Positions 42,151-49,613 of a stretch of 64,000 bases of DNA are shown piece after piece. The position numbers and the translations under genes were made by a program. This DNA comes from Halomonas elongata (GTDB taxonomy: Bacteria; Pseudomonadota; Gammaproteobacteria; Pseudomonadales; Halomonadaceae): the NCBI RefSeq assembly GCF_029081005.1, contig NZ_JAJQTQ010000005.1, forward strand, positions 62,001 to 126,000, in the 5' to 3' direction. Within the stretch, counting starts at the first letter, position 1, and each line of letters starts with the position of its first letter. A model generated the notes under the pieces. That model saw only the letters and a program-made list of their open reading frames with translations. It did not search any database and was not told the origin of the DNA.

Positions 42151-43680
42151 ATGTCCTTGCGCTACCCCGCAACATCCATGCTGATCGCCCTGTCGGCTCT
42201 GGCCACCAGTCCTGCGGTCTGGTCGAGCTATGCCTTCTACGTTGGCAAGGACTTCACCGAAAGCGGTGCAGTGATGATCGGCGGGACCGGCGAAGAGGTC
42301 TCGAGCCACTGGCTCGAAATCGTGCCGGCCGAGGACCATGACAGTGACGCAACCCTGTCCGTGGGCGTCACCCGGGATGCCTCCATTCCTGGCAAGCTTC
42401 TCGACATCCCGCAGGAGTCTCATACCTACCGCTACCTTTCCATGTCGTACTCGGACTATGTCGGTTTCCCCGCGCCGCTGACCAATGGCGGCGTCAACGA
42501 GCATGGTGTGGCGGTGCGTGACGTCTGGGCGACCAACCGCAGCGAGTTGATCGACATGACGCAGACGCCGCAACGCGGCCCTCAGTACAGTGACCTGGCC
42601 CGGCTGGTCATGGAGCGGGCAAGGACGGCTCGCGAGGGGGTCGAGCTGATTGGCGAGCTGATCGAGCATCATGGTTACTCCACCTATGGCGGGAATACCC
42701 ACTTGATCGCCGACGACAAGGAAGGCTGGGTCGTTTGGGAGTTTGCAGGCAGCCAGGGGTTATGGGCCGCCGAACGGCTGGGACCGGATGAAATCCGAGT
42801 GCTTTATCCCGGCTATATCGAGGATTTTCCCACGGATTACCGGGACAATCCGGACTTCATGGGCTCGGACAACCTGGTGAGCTTCGCCGAAGAGCAGGGC
42901 TGGTACGATGGCTCGAGCGACTTCAATGTCTTCGAGGTCTACGGCCGGCAGGACACCGAGGCCCGCACCGGTGGCTACAAGTACATGACCCAGGCGGAAC
43001 TGGAGCAGGCCGTCGAGGAGATGGCTCCCGTCACCGAGCGCGATATGATGGCCCGCGTCCGGGATCCTCGTATTGCCGATGATGAGGCCGGCTATGGGCA
43101 AGTGATCAGTCTCTTCGGCGATACCGACAGCGACCTGATCCGCGCCTGGGTAGCCCCGACAGGTTCCGTGGCCGCCCCCTTCGTGCCCTGGTGGCTGGGT
43201 GTCCAGGAGATACCACAGGAATATGGCCAGCACCGTTACCTGACCAAGGGAGCCGCGTCCCACTTCCTCAATCCGGACTTCCAGGTTCAGGAGGCCGCCG
43301 ATTTCGCCGGACGCCGCTTCAAGCAGGTGATGTACCTGACCTGCGAGAAACCCGATACCTTCCTGCCCCGTATCACCGCCATGCTGGAAGGCTTCGAGCA
43401 GCAGAGCTTCGAGGACCTTGCCTGGGTCGAGACATCGGCCCGGACGCTGATCGAGCAAGACCAGCGCGATGCTGCCAGGAAGCTCCTGACTCACTACAGT
43501 CAAACCCGCGCCGCCGACGCGATGACACTGGGGGATACCCTGGTCGACTGGCTGACAGCCTCTCTCACGCTCGAGGGCGGTCGTCGAGCCCCCGAAGGCG
43601 CATTGATCAATGATCCGGGCGGCGAAACCGTCAACTGCCTGGCCGACGCCGATCCCGACAAGCCCAAGGACGCCCAGTAA
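42151..43680 (+). CDS. Secreted C69 (U34)-family dipeptidase-like protein lacking the usual Cys nucleophile
   Basis: A 509-residue exported protein with a signal peptide of about 25 residues. The mature part matches the peptidase C69 fold (NGGVNEHGVAVRD; YSTYGGNTHLIADDKEGWVVWEFAG; SHFLNPDFQVQEAADFAGRRFKQVMYLTCE). In classical C69 enzymes the mature N terminus is a Cys that acts as the Ntn nucleophile; here the corresponding stretch reads SSYAFYVGKDF, and no Cys occurs in the first 400 residues. It may use Ser or may be a non-peptidase relative. Start 42151 has GAGGAGAC upstream. A terminator follows. No linked operon partner is present. Confidence 0.78.
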   Translation: MSLRYPATSMLIALSALATSPAVWSSYAFYVGKDFTESGAVMIGGTGEEVSSHWLEIVPAEDHDSDATLSVGVTRDASIPGKLLDIPQESHTYRYLSMSYSDYVGFPAPLTNGGVNEHGVAVRDVWATNRSELIDMTQTPQRGPQYSDLARLVMERARTAREGVELIGELIEHHGYSTYGGNTHLIADDKEGWVVWEFAGSQGLWAAERLGPDEIRVLYPGYIEDFPTDYRDNPDFMGSDNLVSFAEEQGWYDGSSDFNVFEVYGRQDTEARTGGYKYMTQAELEQAVEEMAPVTERDMMARVRDPRIADDEAGYGQVISLFGDTDSDLIRAWVAPTGSVAAPFVPWWLGVQEIPQEYGQHRYLTKGAASHFLNPDFQVQEAADFAGRRFKQVMYLTCEKPDTFLPRITAMLEGFEQQSFEDLAWVETSARTLIEQDQRDAARKLLTHYSQTRAADAMTLGDTLVDWLTASLTLEGGRRAPEGALINDPGGETVNCLADADPDKPKDAQ

Positions 43681-43719
43681 CGGCACCGGCAACGCCATGA
43701 AAAACTGAGTCGATCCATG

Positions 43720-43753
43720 AAACGGCTCTCGTTGACCACGAGAGCCGTTTTCT
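43720..43753 (+). terminator. Rho-independent terminator after the C69-like gene
   Basis: 13-bp perfect arms AAACGGCTCTCGT / ACGAGAGCCGTTT with a 5-base loop, then TCTT. Confidence 0.85.
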
Positions 43754-43810
43754 TGCCCAGACGAGCTATCTCCCCCATCCTGTCGGGCTCGCTGAACCTC
43801 CGGAGCCGTC

Positions 43811-45130
43811 GTGTCATCTTCCGATCCCGCCCATCGGCGCATCTGGTCACTGGCCTGGCCGATCATTCTCTCCAACATCACCGTACCGCTGCTCGGCCTG
43901 GTGGATACCGCCGTGGTCGGACATCTGTCGGACTCTCGCTATCTGGCCGCGGTCACCCTGGGCGCGACCCTGTTCGGCTTTCTCTACTGGGGCTTCGGCT
44001 TCCTGCGCATGGGCACCACCGGCTTGACCTCCCAGGCGTCGGGCCGCGGCGACGACGAAGGCGTACGCAACCTGCTCGGCCAGTCGATGCTGCTGGCGCT
44101 GGGCATCGGCCTCGTGCTGATCCTGGCGGGCGGCCCGTTGGTCGAGATCGGTCTCTGGCTGCTGGACGGCAGCGCCGAAGCCACGGCGCTGGCGGGCGAA
44201 TACGCGCGGATCCGGCTATGGTCGGCGCCAGCGGTGCTGGCCAACTATGCCATCCTCGGCTGGTTCCTCGGTCAGCAGAATTCCCGGGTAACGCTGATCA
44301 TCCTGGTACTGACCAACGCCGTGAACATCCTGCTCGACCTGCTCTTCGTGGTCGGACTCGGCATGACCAGCGATGGCGTGGCCTGGGCCACGGTCATCGC
44401 CGACATCAGCGCCCTGGTGGTGGGGCTCTGGCTGGTCAGCCGTCAACTACGCCGGCTCGGCGGCCGCTTCCGGCGCGAGCGGCTCCTGCGTCTCGACGCC
44501 TACACCGAGCTCTTCCAGGTCAATGCCAACCTCTTCGTGCGCACCCTGGGACTGCTGTTTGCCATGGCCTTCTTCACCGCCCAGGGGGCGGCTCAGGGCG
44601 ATACCATTCTGGCCGCCAATGCGGTGCTGTTGCAGTTCATCATGCTCACCTCCTACGGGCTGGACGGCTTCGCCCACGCCGCCGAAGCCCTGACCGGCCA
44701 CGCCGTGGGCCGTGGCCGCTGGCGGGAGTTCGCCCTGGCGGTACGCGGCGCGACCCGGTTCTCGCTGCTGACCGCCGGCGGTGCCGCCCTGGCCTTTGCG
44801 CTGGGCGGCCAGTGGTTGATCGCGCTGCTCACCGGGCTGCCGGACGTTCGCGCCAGCGCCGACGAGTACCTGCCCTGGGTGGTGGTCATGCCGCTGATCG
44901 CAGTGTGGAGCTACTTGCTGGACGGCGTCTTCATCGGCGCCACGGCGATTCGCGAGATGCGCAACAGCATCTTCATCGGCCTGGCCGCCTACCTGCCCGT
45001 CTGGTGGCTCACCCAGCCGCTCGACAATCACGGCCTTTGGCTGGCCTTCACCGTCTTCACCGCGACCCGCTCGGCCGTACTGATCGCCTATTATCGGCAC
45101 TATCGTCGGTGGCACTGGCGTGATGCCTGA
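43811..45130 (+). CDS. MATE-family efflux transporter (DinF subgroup)
   Basis: A 439-residue inner-membrane protein with 12 predicted helices. MATE features: WPIILSNITVPLLGLVDTAVVGHL (helix 1, Asp and Asn) and the internal pseudo-repeat YGLDGFAHAAEALTGHAVG near residue 280, which is typical of DinF-type members. The start is GTG at 43811 with CGGAG upstream. It probably exports cationic compounds by ion antiport; no substrate is inferred. It is transcribed alone. Confidence 0.9.
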   Translation: MSSSDPAHRRIWSLAWPIILSNITVPLLGLVDTAVVGHLSDSRYLAAVTLGATLFGFLYWGFGFLRMGTTGLTSQASGRGDDEGVRNLLGQSMLLALGIGLVLILAGGPLVEIGLWLLDGSAEATALAGEYARIRLWSAPAVLANYAILGWFLGQQNSRVTLIILVLTNAVNILLDLLFVVGLGMTSDGVAWATVIADISALVVGLWLVSRQLRRLGGRFRRERLLRLDAYTELFQVNANLFVRTLGLLFAMAFFTAQGAAQGDTILAANAVLLQFIMLTSYGLDGFAHAAEALTGHAVGRGRWREFALAVRGATRFSLLTAGGAALAFALGGQWLIALLTGLPDVRASADEYLPWVVVMPLIAVWSYLLDGVFIGATAIREMRNSIFIGLAAYLPVWWLTQPLDNHGLWLAFTVFTATRSAVLIAYYRHYRRWHWRDA

Positions 45131-45246
45131 ACGGGTCCCCGACCTTGAACTTTGGTGGCTTTGACAGCTCTCGTGAAGTCGGGCAACTTGATGCTGCCAA
45201 CTCACTGATCTGACAAAAATTCTCGTCGCCTAGAGGCCAAGCTGCC

Positions 45247-46557
45247 ATGCTCAAGTCACTGTCGCGCCCAGCCGTCAAACTGGTCGAGCGGTATCTCCCT
45301 GACCCTTACATCTTCGTGCTGCTGCTGACGGTGATCGCCGCCGCTGCGGCCATCGCCGTCGAGCGTCAGACACCCCTGGCGGTCCTGCGCTTCTGGGGCG
45401 ACGGGTTCTGGAACCTGCTGTCATTCTCGATGCAGATGCTGCTGGTGCTGGTCACCGGCTTCATGCTGGCCAGCTCGCCCCCCGTCAAGCGCCTGCTGCA
45501 GCGCCTGGCCGGCCTGGCCAACAACGCCGGCGCCGCCATCATCCTGGTGACCCTGGTATCGTTGGCCGCCAGTTGGATCAACTGGGGCTTCGGCCTGGTG
45601 GTGGGCGCCCTGTTCGCCAAGGAACTGGCCCGCCAGATTCGCGTCGACTATCGCCTGCTGGTCGCCAGTGCCTACTCCGGCTTCATCGTCTGGCATGGCG
45701 GGCTGGCCGGCTCGGTGCCCCTGACCATTGCCACCGATGGCCATTTTGCCGCCGAACAGATCGGCGTCATCGGCACCTCCGAGACCATCTTCTCGCTGTT
45801 CAATCTCGGTATCGTGGTGGTGCTGTTCATCGCCATGCCGCTGATCAATCGGATGATGCTGCCCGATGAAAAGGACAGCGTGTACATCGACCCGAGCCTG
45901 CTGGACGAGGAAGAAGAACGTCGCGTCCGCATCACCCGGCCGGCGGAGCGTCTCGAGAACAGCGTGACCCTGGCCTGGCTGGTCGGCATCCCGGGGCTGC
46001 TGTTCCTGCTCGACCACTTCGTGCTGCGCGGCGGCGGCCTCAACCTCAACGTGGTCAACTTCCTCTTCCTGTTCCTGGCCATCGTCCTGCACCGCACGCC
46101 CCGCAGCCTGCTCGAAAGCCTGCACGAAGCGATCAAGGGCGGCGCCGGCATCGTCATCCAGTTTCCCTTCTACGCCGGGATCATGGCGATCATGGTGCAA
46201 TCCGGCCTGGCCGAGACGCTCTCCGGCGCCCTGATCTCGATGGCCTCCGAGGCCTCGCTGCCCTTCTGGAGCTTCATCAGTGCCGGCATCGTCAACATCT
46301 TCGTCCCCTCCGGCGGCGGCCAATGGGCCGTGCAGGCACCGGTCATGCTGCCGGCCGCCGAGGCACTGGGCGTGGACATTCCTCGCATCGCCATGGCCGT
46401 GGCCTGGGGCGACGCCTGGACCAACCTGCTGCAACCCTTCTGGGCCCTGCCGGTCCTCGGCATCGCCGGCCTCAAGGCCAAGGACATCATGGGGTTCTGC
46501 CTTATCCAGCTGCTGCTGACGGGGGTGATCATCGCCGCCGGCCTGACCTGGCTCTAG
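45247..46557 (+). CDS. AtoE-family short-chain fatty acid transporter
   Basis: A 436-residue membrane protein with about 12 helices, of the same length and pattern as AtoE: ASWINWGFGLVVGALFAKELAR near residue 105, WHGGLAGSVPLTIAT near 149, FVPSGGGQWAVQAPVMLPAA near 352 and WGDAWTNLLQPFWALP near 383. It would carry acetoacetate or butyrate-like acids. It stands alone, without ato genes nearby. A short palindromic repeat copy begins 4 bp after its stop. Confidence 0.9.
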   Translation: MLKSLSRPAVKLVERYLPDPYIFVLLLTVIAAAAAIAVERQTPLAVLRFWGDGFWNLLSFSMQMLLVLVTGFMLASSPPVKRLLQRLAGLANNAGAAIILVTLVSLAASWINWGFGLVVGALFAKELARQIRVDYRLLVASAYSGFIVWHGGLAGSVPLTIATDGHFAAEQIGVIGTSETIFSLFNLGIVVVLFIAMPLINRMMLPDEKDSVYIDPSLLDEEEERRVRITRPAERLENSVTLAWLVGIPGLLFLLDHFVLRGGGLNLNVVNFLFLFLAIVLHRTPRSLLESLHEAIKGGAGIVIQFPFYAGIMAIMVQSGLAETLSGALISMASEASLPFWSFISAGIVNIFVPSGGGQWAVQAPVMLPAAEALGVDIPRIAMAVAWGDAWTNLLQPFWALPVLGIAGLKAKDIMGFCLIQLLLTGVIIAAGLTWL

Positions 46558-46560
46558 CCA

Positions 46561-46600
46561 TTGTCTGAAAACTGCCTGCGCTCATCGACTTTTCGGACAG
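46561..46600. repeat. Short palindromic intergenic repeat, type C arms
   Basis: TTGTCTGAAAACT at one end and the complementary ACTTTTCGGACAG region at the other. Read on the minus strand it equals the left arm of copy C up to GAGCG joined to the right arm, with the 93-bp core absent. The single GAGCG is at 46579-46583. It lies 3 bp past the AtoE stop codon. Confidence 0.8.
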
Positions 46601-46619
46601 TGGCCATGGAAGCACTGCG

Positions 46620-46649
46620 CGCCCGCTCCCCTTCAACGGGGGGCGGGCG
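46620..46649. other. GC-rich hairpin upstream of the acyl-CoA thioesterase
   Basis: CGCCCGCTCCCC / GGGGGGCGGGCG with a 6-base loop, one G-T pair. It could end transcription from atoE or sit in the thioesterase leader; no T-run follows. Confidence 0.4.
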
Positions 46650-46685
46650 TTATGCTGTAGGCAACCATCGCAAGAGAACCCGCAA

Positions 46686-47195
46686 ATGACCGAACACGCG
46701 CTACCCGGTCAGCACGAACTCTCCATGACCGTGCTGATGACCCCCGATATGGCCAACTTCAGCGGCAAGGTCCATGGCGGCGCCATCCTCAAGAAACTCG
46801 ACGAGGTCGCCTATGCCTGCGCCAGCCGCTATTCGGGTCACTATGTCGTGACGCTGTCGGTGGACCAGGTGCGCTTCAAGCAGCCGATCCATGTCGGCGA
46901 ACTGGTCACCTTCCTGGCCAGCATCAACCACGTGGGTCGTTCCTCCATGGAGGTCGGCATCAAGGTGGTGGCCGAGGACATCCAGAACAAGTTGATCCGC
47001 CACACCAACAGCTGTTACCTGACCATGGTCGCGGTGGACGAGGCGGGCAAGCCGGCCGGCGTTCCGCCCCTGACGCTGGCGACCCCCGAACAGCGGCTGC
47101 GCCACGAAAAGGCGGCGTTGCGCAAGAAACTGCGCAAGCAGGCCGAGGAAGAAGAGGAGCGGCAGACGCGGGCAGCGCACGACGCCAGGGAGTGA
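46686..47195 (+). CDS. Acyl-CoA thioesterase (hotdog, YciA/BACH type)
   Basis: A 169-residue cytoplasmic thioesterase. The motif ANFSGKVHGGAILKKLDEVAYACAS (near residues 22-46) carries the Asn and Asp/Glu of this class, and VDQVRFKQPIHVGELV is the following strand pair. The C terminus after residue 135 is a highly charged Lys/Glu helix. It hydrolyses short- to medium-chain acyl-CoAs. It converges with the entericidin-like gene across a perfect hairpin. Confidence 0.88.
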   Translation: MTEHALPGQHELSMTVLMTPDMANFSGKVHGGAILKKLDEVAYACASRYSGHYVVTLSVDQVRFKQPIHVGELVTFLASINHVGRSSMEVGIKVVAEDIQNKLIRHTNSCYLTMVAVDEAGKPAGVPPLTLATPEQRLRHEKAALRKKLRKQAEEEEERQTRAAHDARE

Positions 47196-47197
47196 GC

Positions 47198-47221
47198 CAC
47201 GGCCCGGCTTGCCGGGCCGTG
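47198..47221. terminator. Perfect hairpin between convergent genes
   Basis: CACGGCCCGGC-TT-GCCGGGCCGTG, 11-bp arms, 3 bp after the thioesterase stop and 15 bp from the entericidin stop. It probably ends both transcripts, although there is no T-run. Confidence 0.55.
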
Positions 47222-47235
47222 ACGCAGGCAGAGCA

Positions 47236-47367
47236 TCAGGAGGATGAGTCCTGAATGGCCTCACCACCCCGTTCGATGTCCTGACCGACACCTCGCACGG
47301 TATTGCACCCCGCGAGCAGCGACAGAGTGAACAGGGTGATCATCATCAGAGAAAGGGTCCGTTTCAT
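47236..47367 (-). CDS. Entericidin-like small lipoprotein
   Basis: A 43-residue reading frame with a basic start (MKRTLSL), a hydrophobic core and lipobox LLAGC (Cys21). The mature part begins CNTVRGVGQDIERGGEAIQ, very like entericidin A/B (CNTxxGxGxDIxxxGxAI). GGAGAG lies 8 bp upstream of the ATG at 47367. The mature peptide of about 23 residues would be anchored in the outer membrane; entericidins have been linked to programmed lysis and stress response. The second member of the usual A/B pair is not seen here. Confidence 0.88.
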   Translation of the reverse strand: MKRTLSLMMITLFTLSLLAGCNTVRGVGQDIERGGEAIQDSSS

Positions 47368-47570
47368 CGGGCTCTCCTTGTCACGGCTAGGTAGGGGAAA
47401 CGGCTGAGCTCCTGGCGCATTGCCTTCCTCTCAGGGCTTCCGGGACAGGATGCTACTCGTTCAATCTAGCAGGATCGGCGATCCTGCACAGCCCCTCATC
47501 GCCATCCTGTCCCCCTCGCGGCGGGGCTATGGCATGCTGGGCACATACCGACGACGTCAAGGAGCCCTTC

Positions 47571-48002
47571 ATGCCGGATTTCGAACCGGACGCCCGCCTG
47601 GTCGACGACAGCTACCCCGTCACCGAACTCCCGCTCTGTCAGCTGCGACTGATGGACGATGCTCGCTTTCCCTGGCTGGTTCTGGTGCCGCGCCGTGTCG
47701 GCGTTACCGAGGTCATCGAGCTCGACGAGGCCGACCAGCGCCAGTTCTGGCGGGAAGCCACCCTGGTCGGCGGTGTCCTGAAGGCGTGCCTGGCGGGCGA
47801 CAAGCTCAATATCGCCACCCTGGGCAACGTGGTCGCCCAGCTACACCTGCACGTGATCCTGCGCCGCCATGACGACGACGCCTGGCCGGCACCGGTCTGG
47901 GGCCACGGCCAGGCGTCTCCGTATGACCTGGACGGGCTGGCCAGCATTCGCGACCGCTTGCTGGCGGAGATAGAAGCCATCGACTGGGAGGAGCCCGCCT
48001 AG
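47571..48002 (+). CDS. HIT-family nucleotide hydrolase/transferase
   Basis: A 143-residue histidine-triad protein. The triad region is NVVAQLHLHVILR near residue 93 (Q-L-H-L-H instead of H-x-H-x-H, which occurs in several proteobacterial HIT proteins). The N-terminal PRRVGVTEVIELDEADQRQFWREA segment fits this group. Substrates of HIT enzymes include dinucleoside polyphosphates and aminoacyl-adenylates. Start 47571 (MPDFEPD) has AAGGAG upstream. Its 3' end overlaps the convergent lipoprotein gene by 4 bp. Confidence 0.87.
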   Translation: MPDFEPDARLVDDSYPVTELPLCQLRLMDDARFPWLVLVPRRVGVTEVIELDEADQRQFWREATLVGGVLKACLAGDKLNIATLGNVVAQLHLHVILRRHDDDAWPAPVWGHGQASPYDLDGLASIRDRLLAEIEAIDWEEPA

Positions 48003-48364
48003 ATCTCGCTGCCCAATCGCGAGCGCAGCGTCATCATCCACGGCTCGAGCAGGCGCGAGGGAAGAGGACGACCACCACGCAGGGCCGTCATCTCGACACG
48101 ACTGCCTCGTTCTGCCGACGCTACCTCGAGGCGAATCCGGTAGCCGGGCCAGCGCCCGAGCACGGCCTCGACACGCCCCAGGTCGCCATCGGCGTGACGC
48201 ACGACATAGCCCCGCTCCATCAGCAAGGCCATGGATTCATCCAGCACAGCGGCCACCGAGCCCGGCACGGTCCCCGTGACGGGCTCGGCGGGCGCCGGCG
48301 GTGCCATGCTCGCGCAACCTCCCAATGTCAGCATCAGGGCAATTCCCAGCAACCCGCGTCTCAT
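47999..48364 (-). CDS. Small outer-membrane lipoprotein, unknown function
   Basis: A 121-residue protein with a signal peptide and lipobox LTLGGC (Cys17). The mature domain of about 100 residues (two beta-strand-rich halves around ESMALLMERGYVVRHADGDLGRVEAVLG) resembles no family that I recognise. Its ATG overlaps the stop of the upstream lipoprotein gene (ATGA), so the two are coupled. Both carry a segment of the pattern 'RGYVVRHADGDLGRVEA' / 'RDFLVRDTDTSLGLVSA', which suggests that they are related domains. Confidence 0.75.
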   Translation of the reverse strand: MRRGLLGIALMLTLGGCASMAPPAPAEPVTGTVPGSVAAVLDESMALLMERGYVVRHADGDLGRVEAVLGRWPGYRIRLEVASAERGSRVEMTALRGGRPLPSRLLEPWMMTLRSRLGSEI

Positions 48365-48906
48365 GGCGATGTCTCCCCGGCCTCGATGGCATCGCGGAGT
48401 TCATGACAGAAATCCGCGTCACTGGCAGTACGCGACTGTCGCAACTGGCCCCGCCAGTCGTACAGCTGCACGTCCCGTGACACTCTCACCGACTCGCTGC
48501 CGACCACCACCGAGACACGTTCGATCCGGGTCGCTTCCTCGGAGGCCGCCCCTCCACCGCCGAAGCCGATACCCAGTCCCACGCCGGATGACACATGGCC
48601 GCCACTGCCCCCGAACAGAAAGCCACCGAAACGCGGTTGGGGATCGACGGCATTGTGATAGAGCGTGCGTTCGGCACGCTCGGCACTGACCAGCCCCAGC
48701 GAGGTATCGGTATCCCGCACCAGGAAATCCCGGCTCTCCAGCACCTCGACCACGCGGGCCAGTGGCACGGCGCCCTCATTCACCGGCCAGTGGCAGGCAG
48801 CGGCAGGCGCCGGTTCGGCTTCCGGCATCCGGGTCGGCGTCGCCTGACAGCCAACCAGCGCCAGGAACGGGGCCATCAACAGGATCTTCCGGTATCCGCC
48901 AGCCAT
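48361..48906 (-). CDS. Outer-membrane lipoprotein with Gly-rich segment, unknown function
   Basis: A 181-residue protein with lipobox FLALVGC (Cys20). Residues 50-75 hold the RDFLVRDTDTSLGLVSA segment shared with the downstream lipoprotein. A Gly-rich stretch follows (FGGFLFGGSGGHVSSG near 93), then a beta-rich C terminus. Start 48906 (MAGGYRKI) is chosen because it places the signal peptide at the N terminus. It is first of a two-gene lipoprotein operon. No function is proposed. Confidence 0.72.
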   Translation of the reverse strand: MAGGYRKILLMAPFLALVGCQATPTRMPEAEPAPAAACHWPVNEGAVPLARVVEVLESRDFLVRDTDTSLGLVSAERAERTLYHNAVDPQPRFGGFLFGGSGGHVSSGVGLGIGFGGGGAASEEATRIERVSVVVGSESVRVSRDVQLYDWRGQLRQSRTASDADFCHELRDAIEAGETSP

Positions 48907-49021
48907 GCGCGTCTCTCCTTGGTGTCTCCTCGACAGTCTAGCAGCCGCCGACCACTTGAAGCCCCGCCAGGTCGCCCGCATGTCATCAATCAGCGCTATG
49001 GTGGTCATGCAGGAAATTCGC

Positions 49022-49050
49022 TTAACGGCCACCACCCCGACGCCTATACT
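49022..49050 (+). promoter_or_regulatory. Candidate sigma-70 promoter of dps
   Basis: TTAACG (49022-49027), 17-bp spacer, TATACT (49045-49050), 29 bp before the dps ATG; AAGGAGG follows as a strong ribosome-binding site. Confidence 0.6.
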
Positions 49051-49079
49051 GGCCCGACACGAATCAAGGAGGCATTCGC

Positions 49080-49553
49080 ATGAGCGATACCAACAGCATC
49101 GGCCTGCACGAAGGCAGCGCCAGCCAGCTTGCCGAGCGACTCAACGCCCTGCTGGCCAACTATCAGATTTTCTACATGAACGTTCGCGGCTATCACTGGA
49201 ATGTGAAAGGCGAGAACTTCTTCGAGCTGCACACCAAGTTCGAAGAGTTCTATACCGACCTGCTGGTCAAGGTCGACGAGGTCGCCGAACGTATCCTGAC
49301 CCTCGGCCATCAGCCGGTGCACGCCTACAGCGACTACTTCCGCCTCTCCACCATCGAGGAAGAAAAGAGCATCCATGATGGCGTGGCGTGCGTCCGAGGC
49401 GTGGTCAAGGGCTACCAGACGCTGATCGAGCTGCAGCGCGAGATCCTGTCACTGGCTTCCGACGCCGACGACGAGGGCACCGCGTCTCTGGTCAGCGACT
49501 ATATCCGCGAGCAGGAGAAGACGATCTGGATGTTGAACGCCTATCTCGGCTAA
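49080..49553 (+). CDS. dps: Dps-family ferritin-like DNA-protection protein
   Basis: A 157-residue four-helix protein that forms dodecamers, oxidises Fe(II) with H2O2 and stores iron. The inter-subunit ferroxidase motif is visible: YHWNVKGENFFELHTKFEEFY (His38, His51-region, Asp/Glu) and TDLLVKVDEVAERIL. The N-terminal tail is short and not Lys-rich, so direct DNA binding is not assured. It ends in a short palindromic repeat that overlaps its stop codon by one base. Confidence 0.94.
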   Translation: MSDTNSIGLHEGSASQLAERLNALLANYQIFYMNVRGYHWNVKGENFFELHTKFEEFYTDLLVKVDEVAERILTLGHQPVHAYSDYFRLSTIEEEKSIHDGVACVRGVVKGYQTLIELQREILSLASDADDEGTASLVSDYIREQEKTIWMLNAYLG

Positions 49554-49601
49554 GAAGGCGTTTACAACTTACTGCGCTCGTAACACTTGTAAACACCTTC
49601 T
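49553..49601. repeat. Short palindromic intergenic repeat, type B arms
   Basis: 15-bp arms AGAAGGCGTTTACAA / TTGTAAACACCTTCT (one mismatch). Read on the minus strand it is the left arm of copy B through ACGAGCG joined to GCAGTAA and the right arm, with the core absent. The single GAGCG is at 49575-49579 (complement). It lies between convergent dps and rmuC and probably ends both transcripts. Confidence 0.82.
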
Positions 49602-49613
49602 AGCTCGACGAAT

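Noticed and set aside
45131-45246. A promoter with TTGACA at 45161 before the AtoE-type gene
   Set aside because: No -10 hexamer with at least four consensus bases occurs at 16-18 bp spacing.
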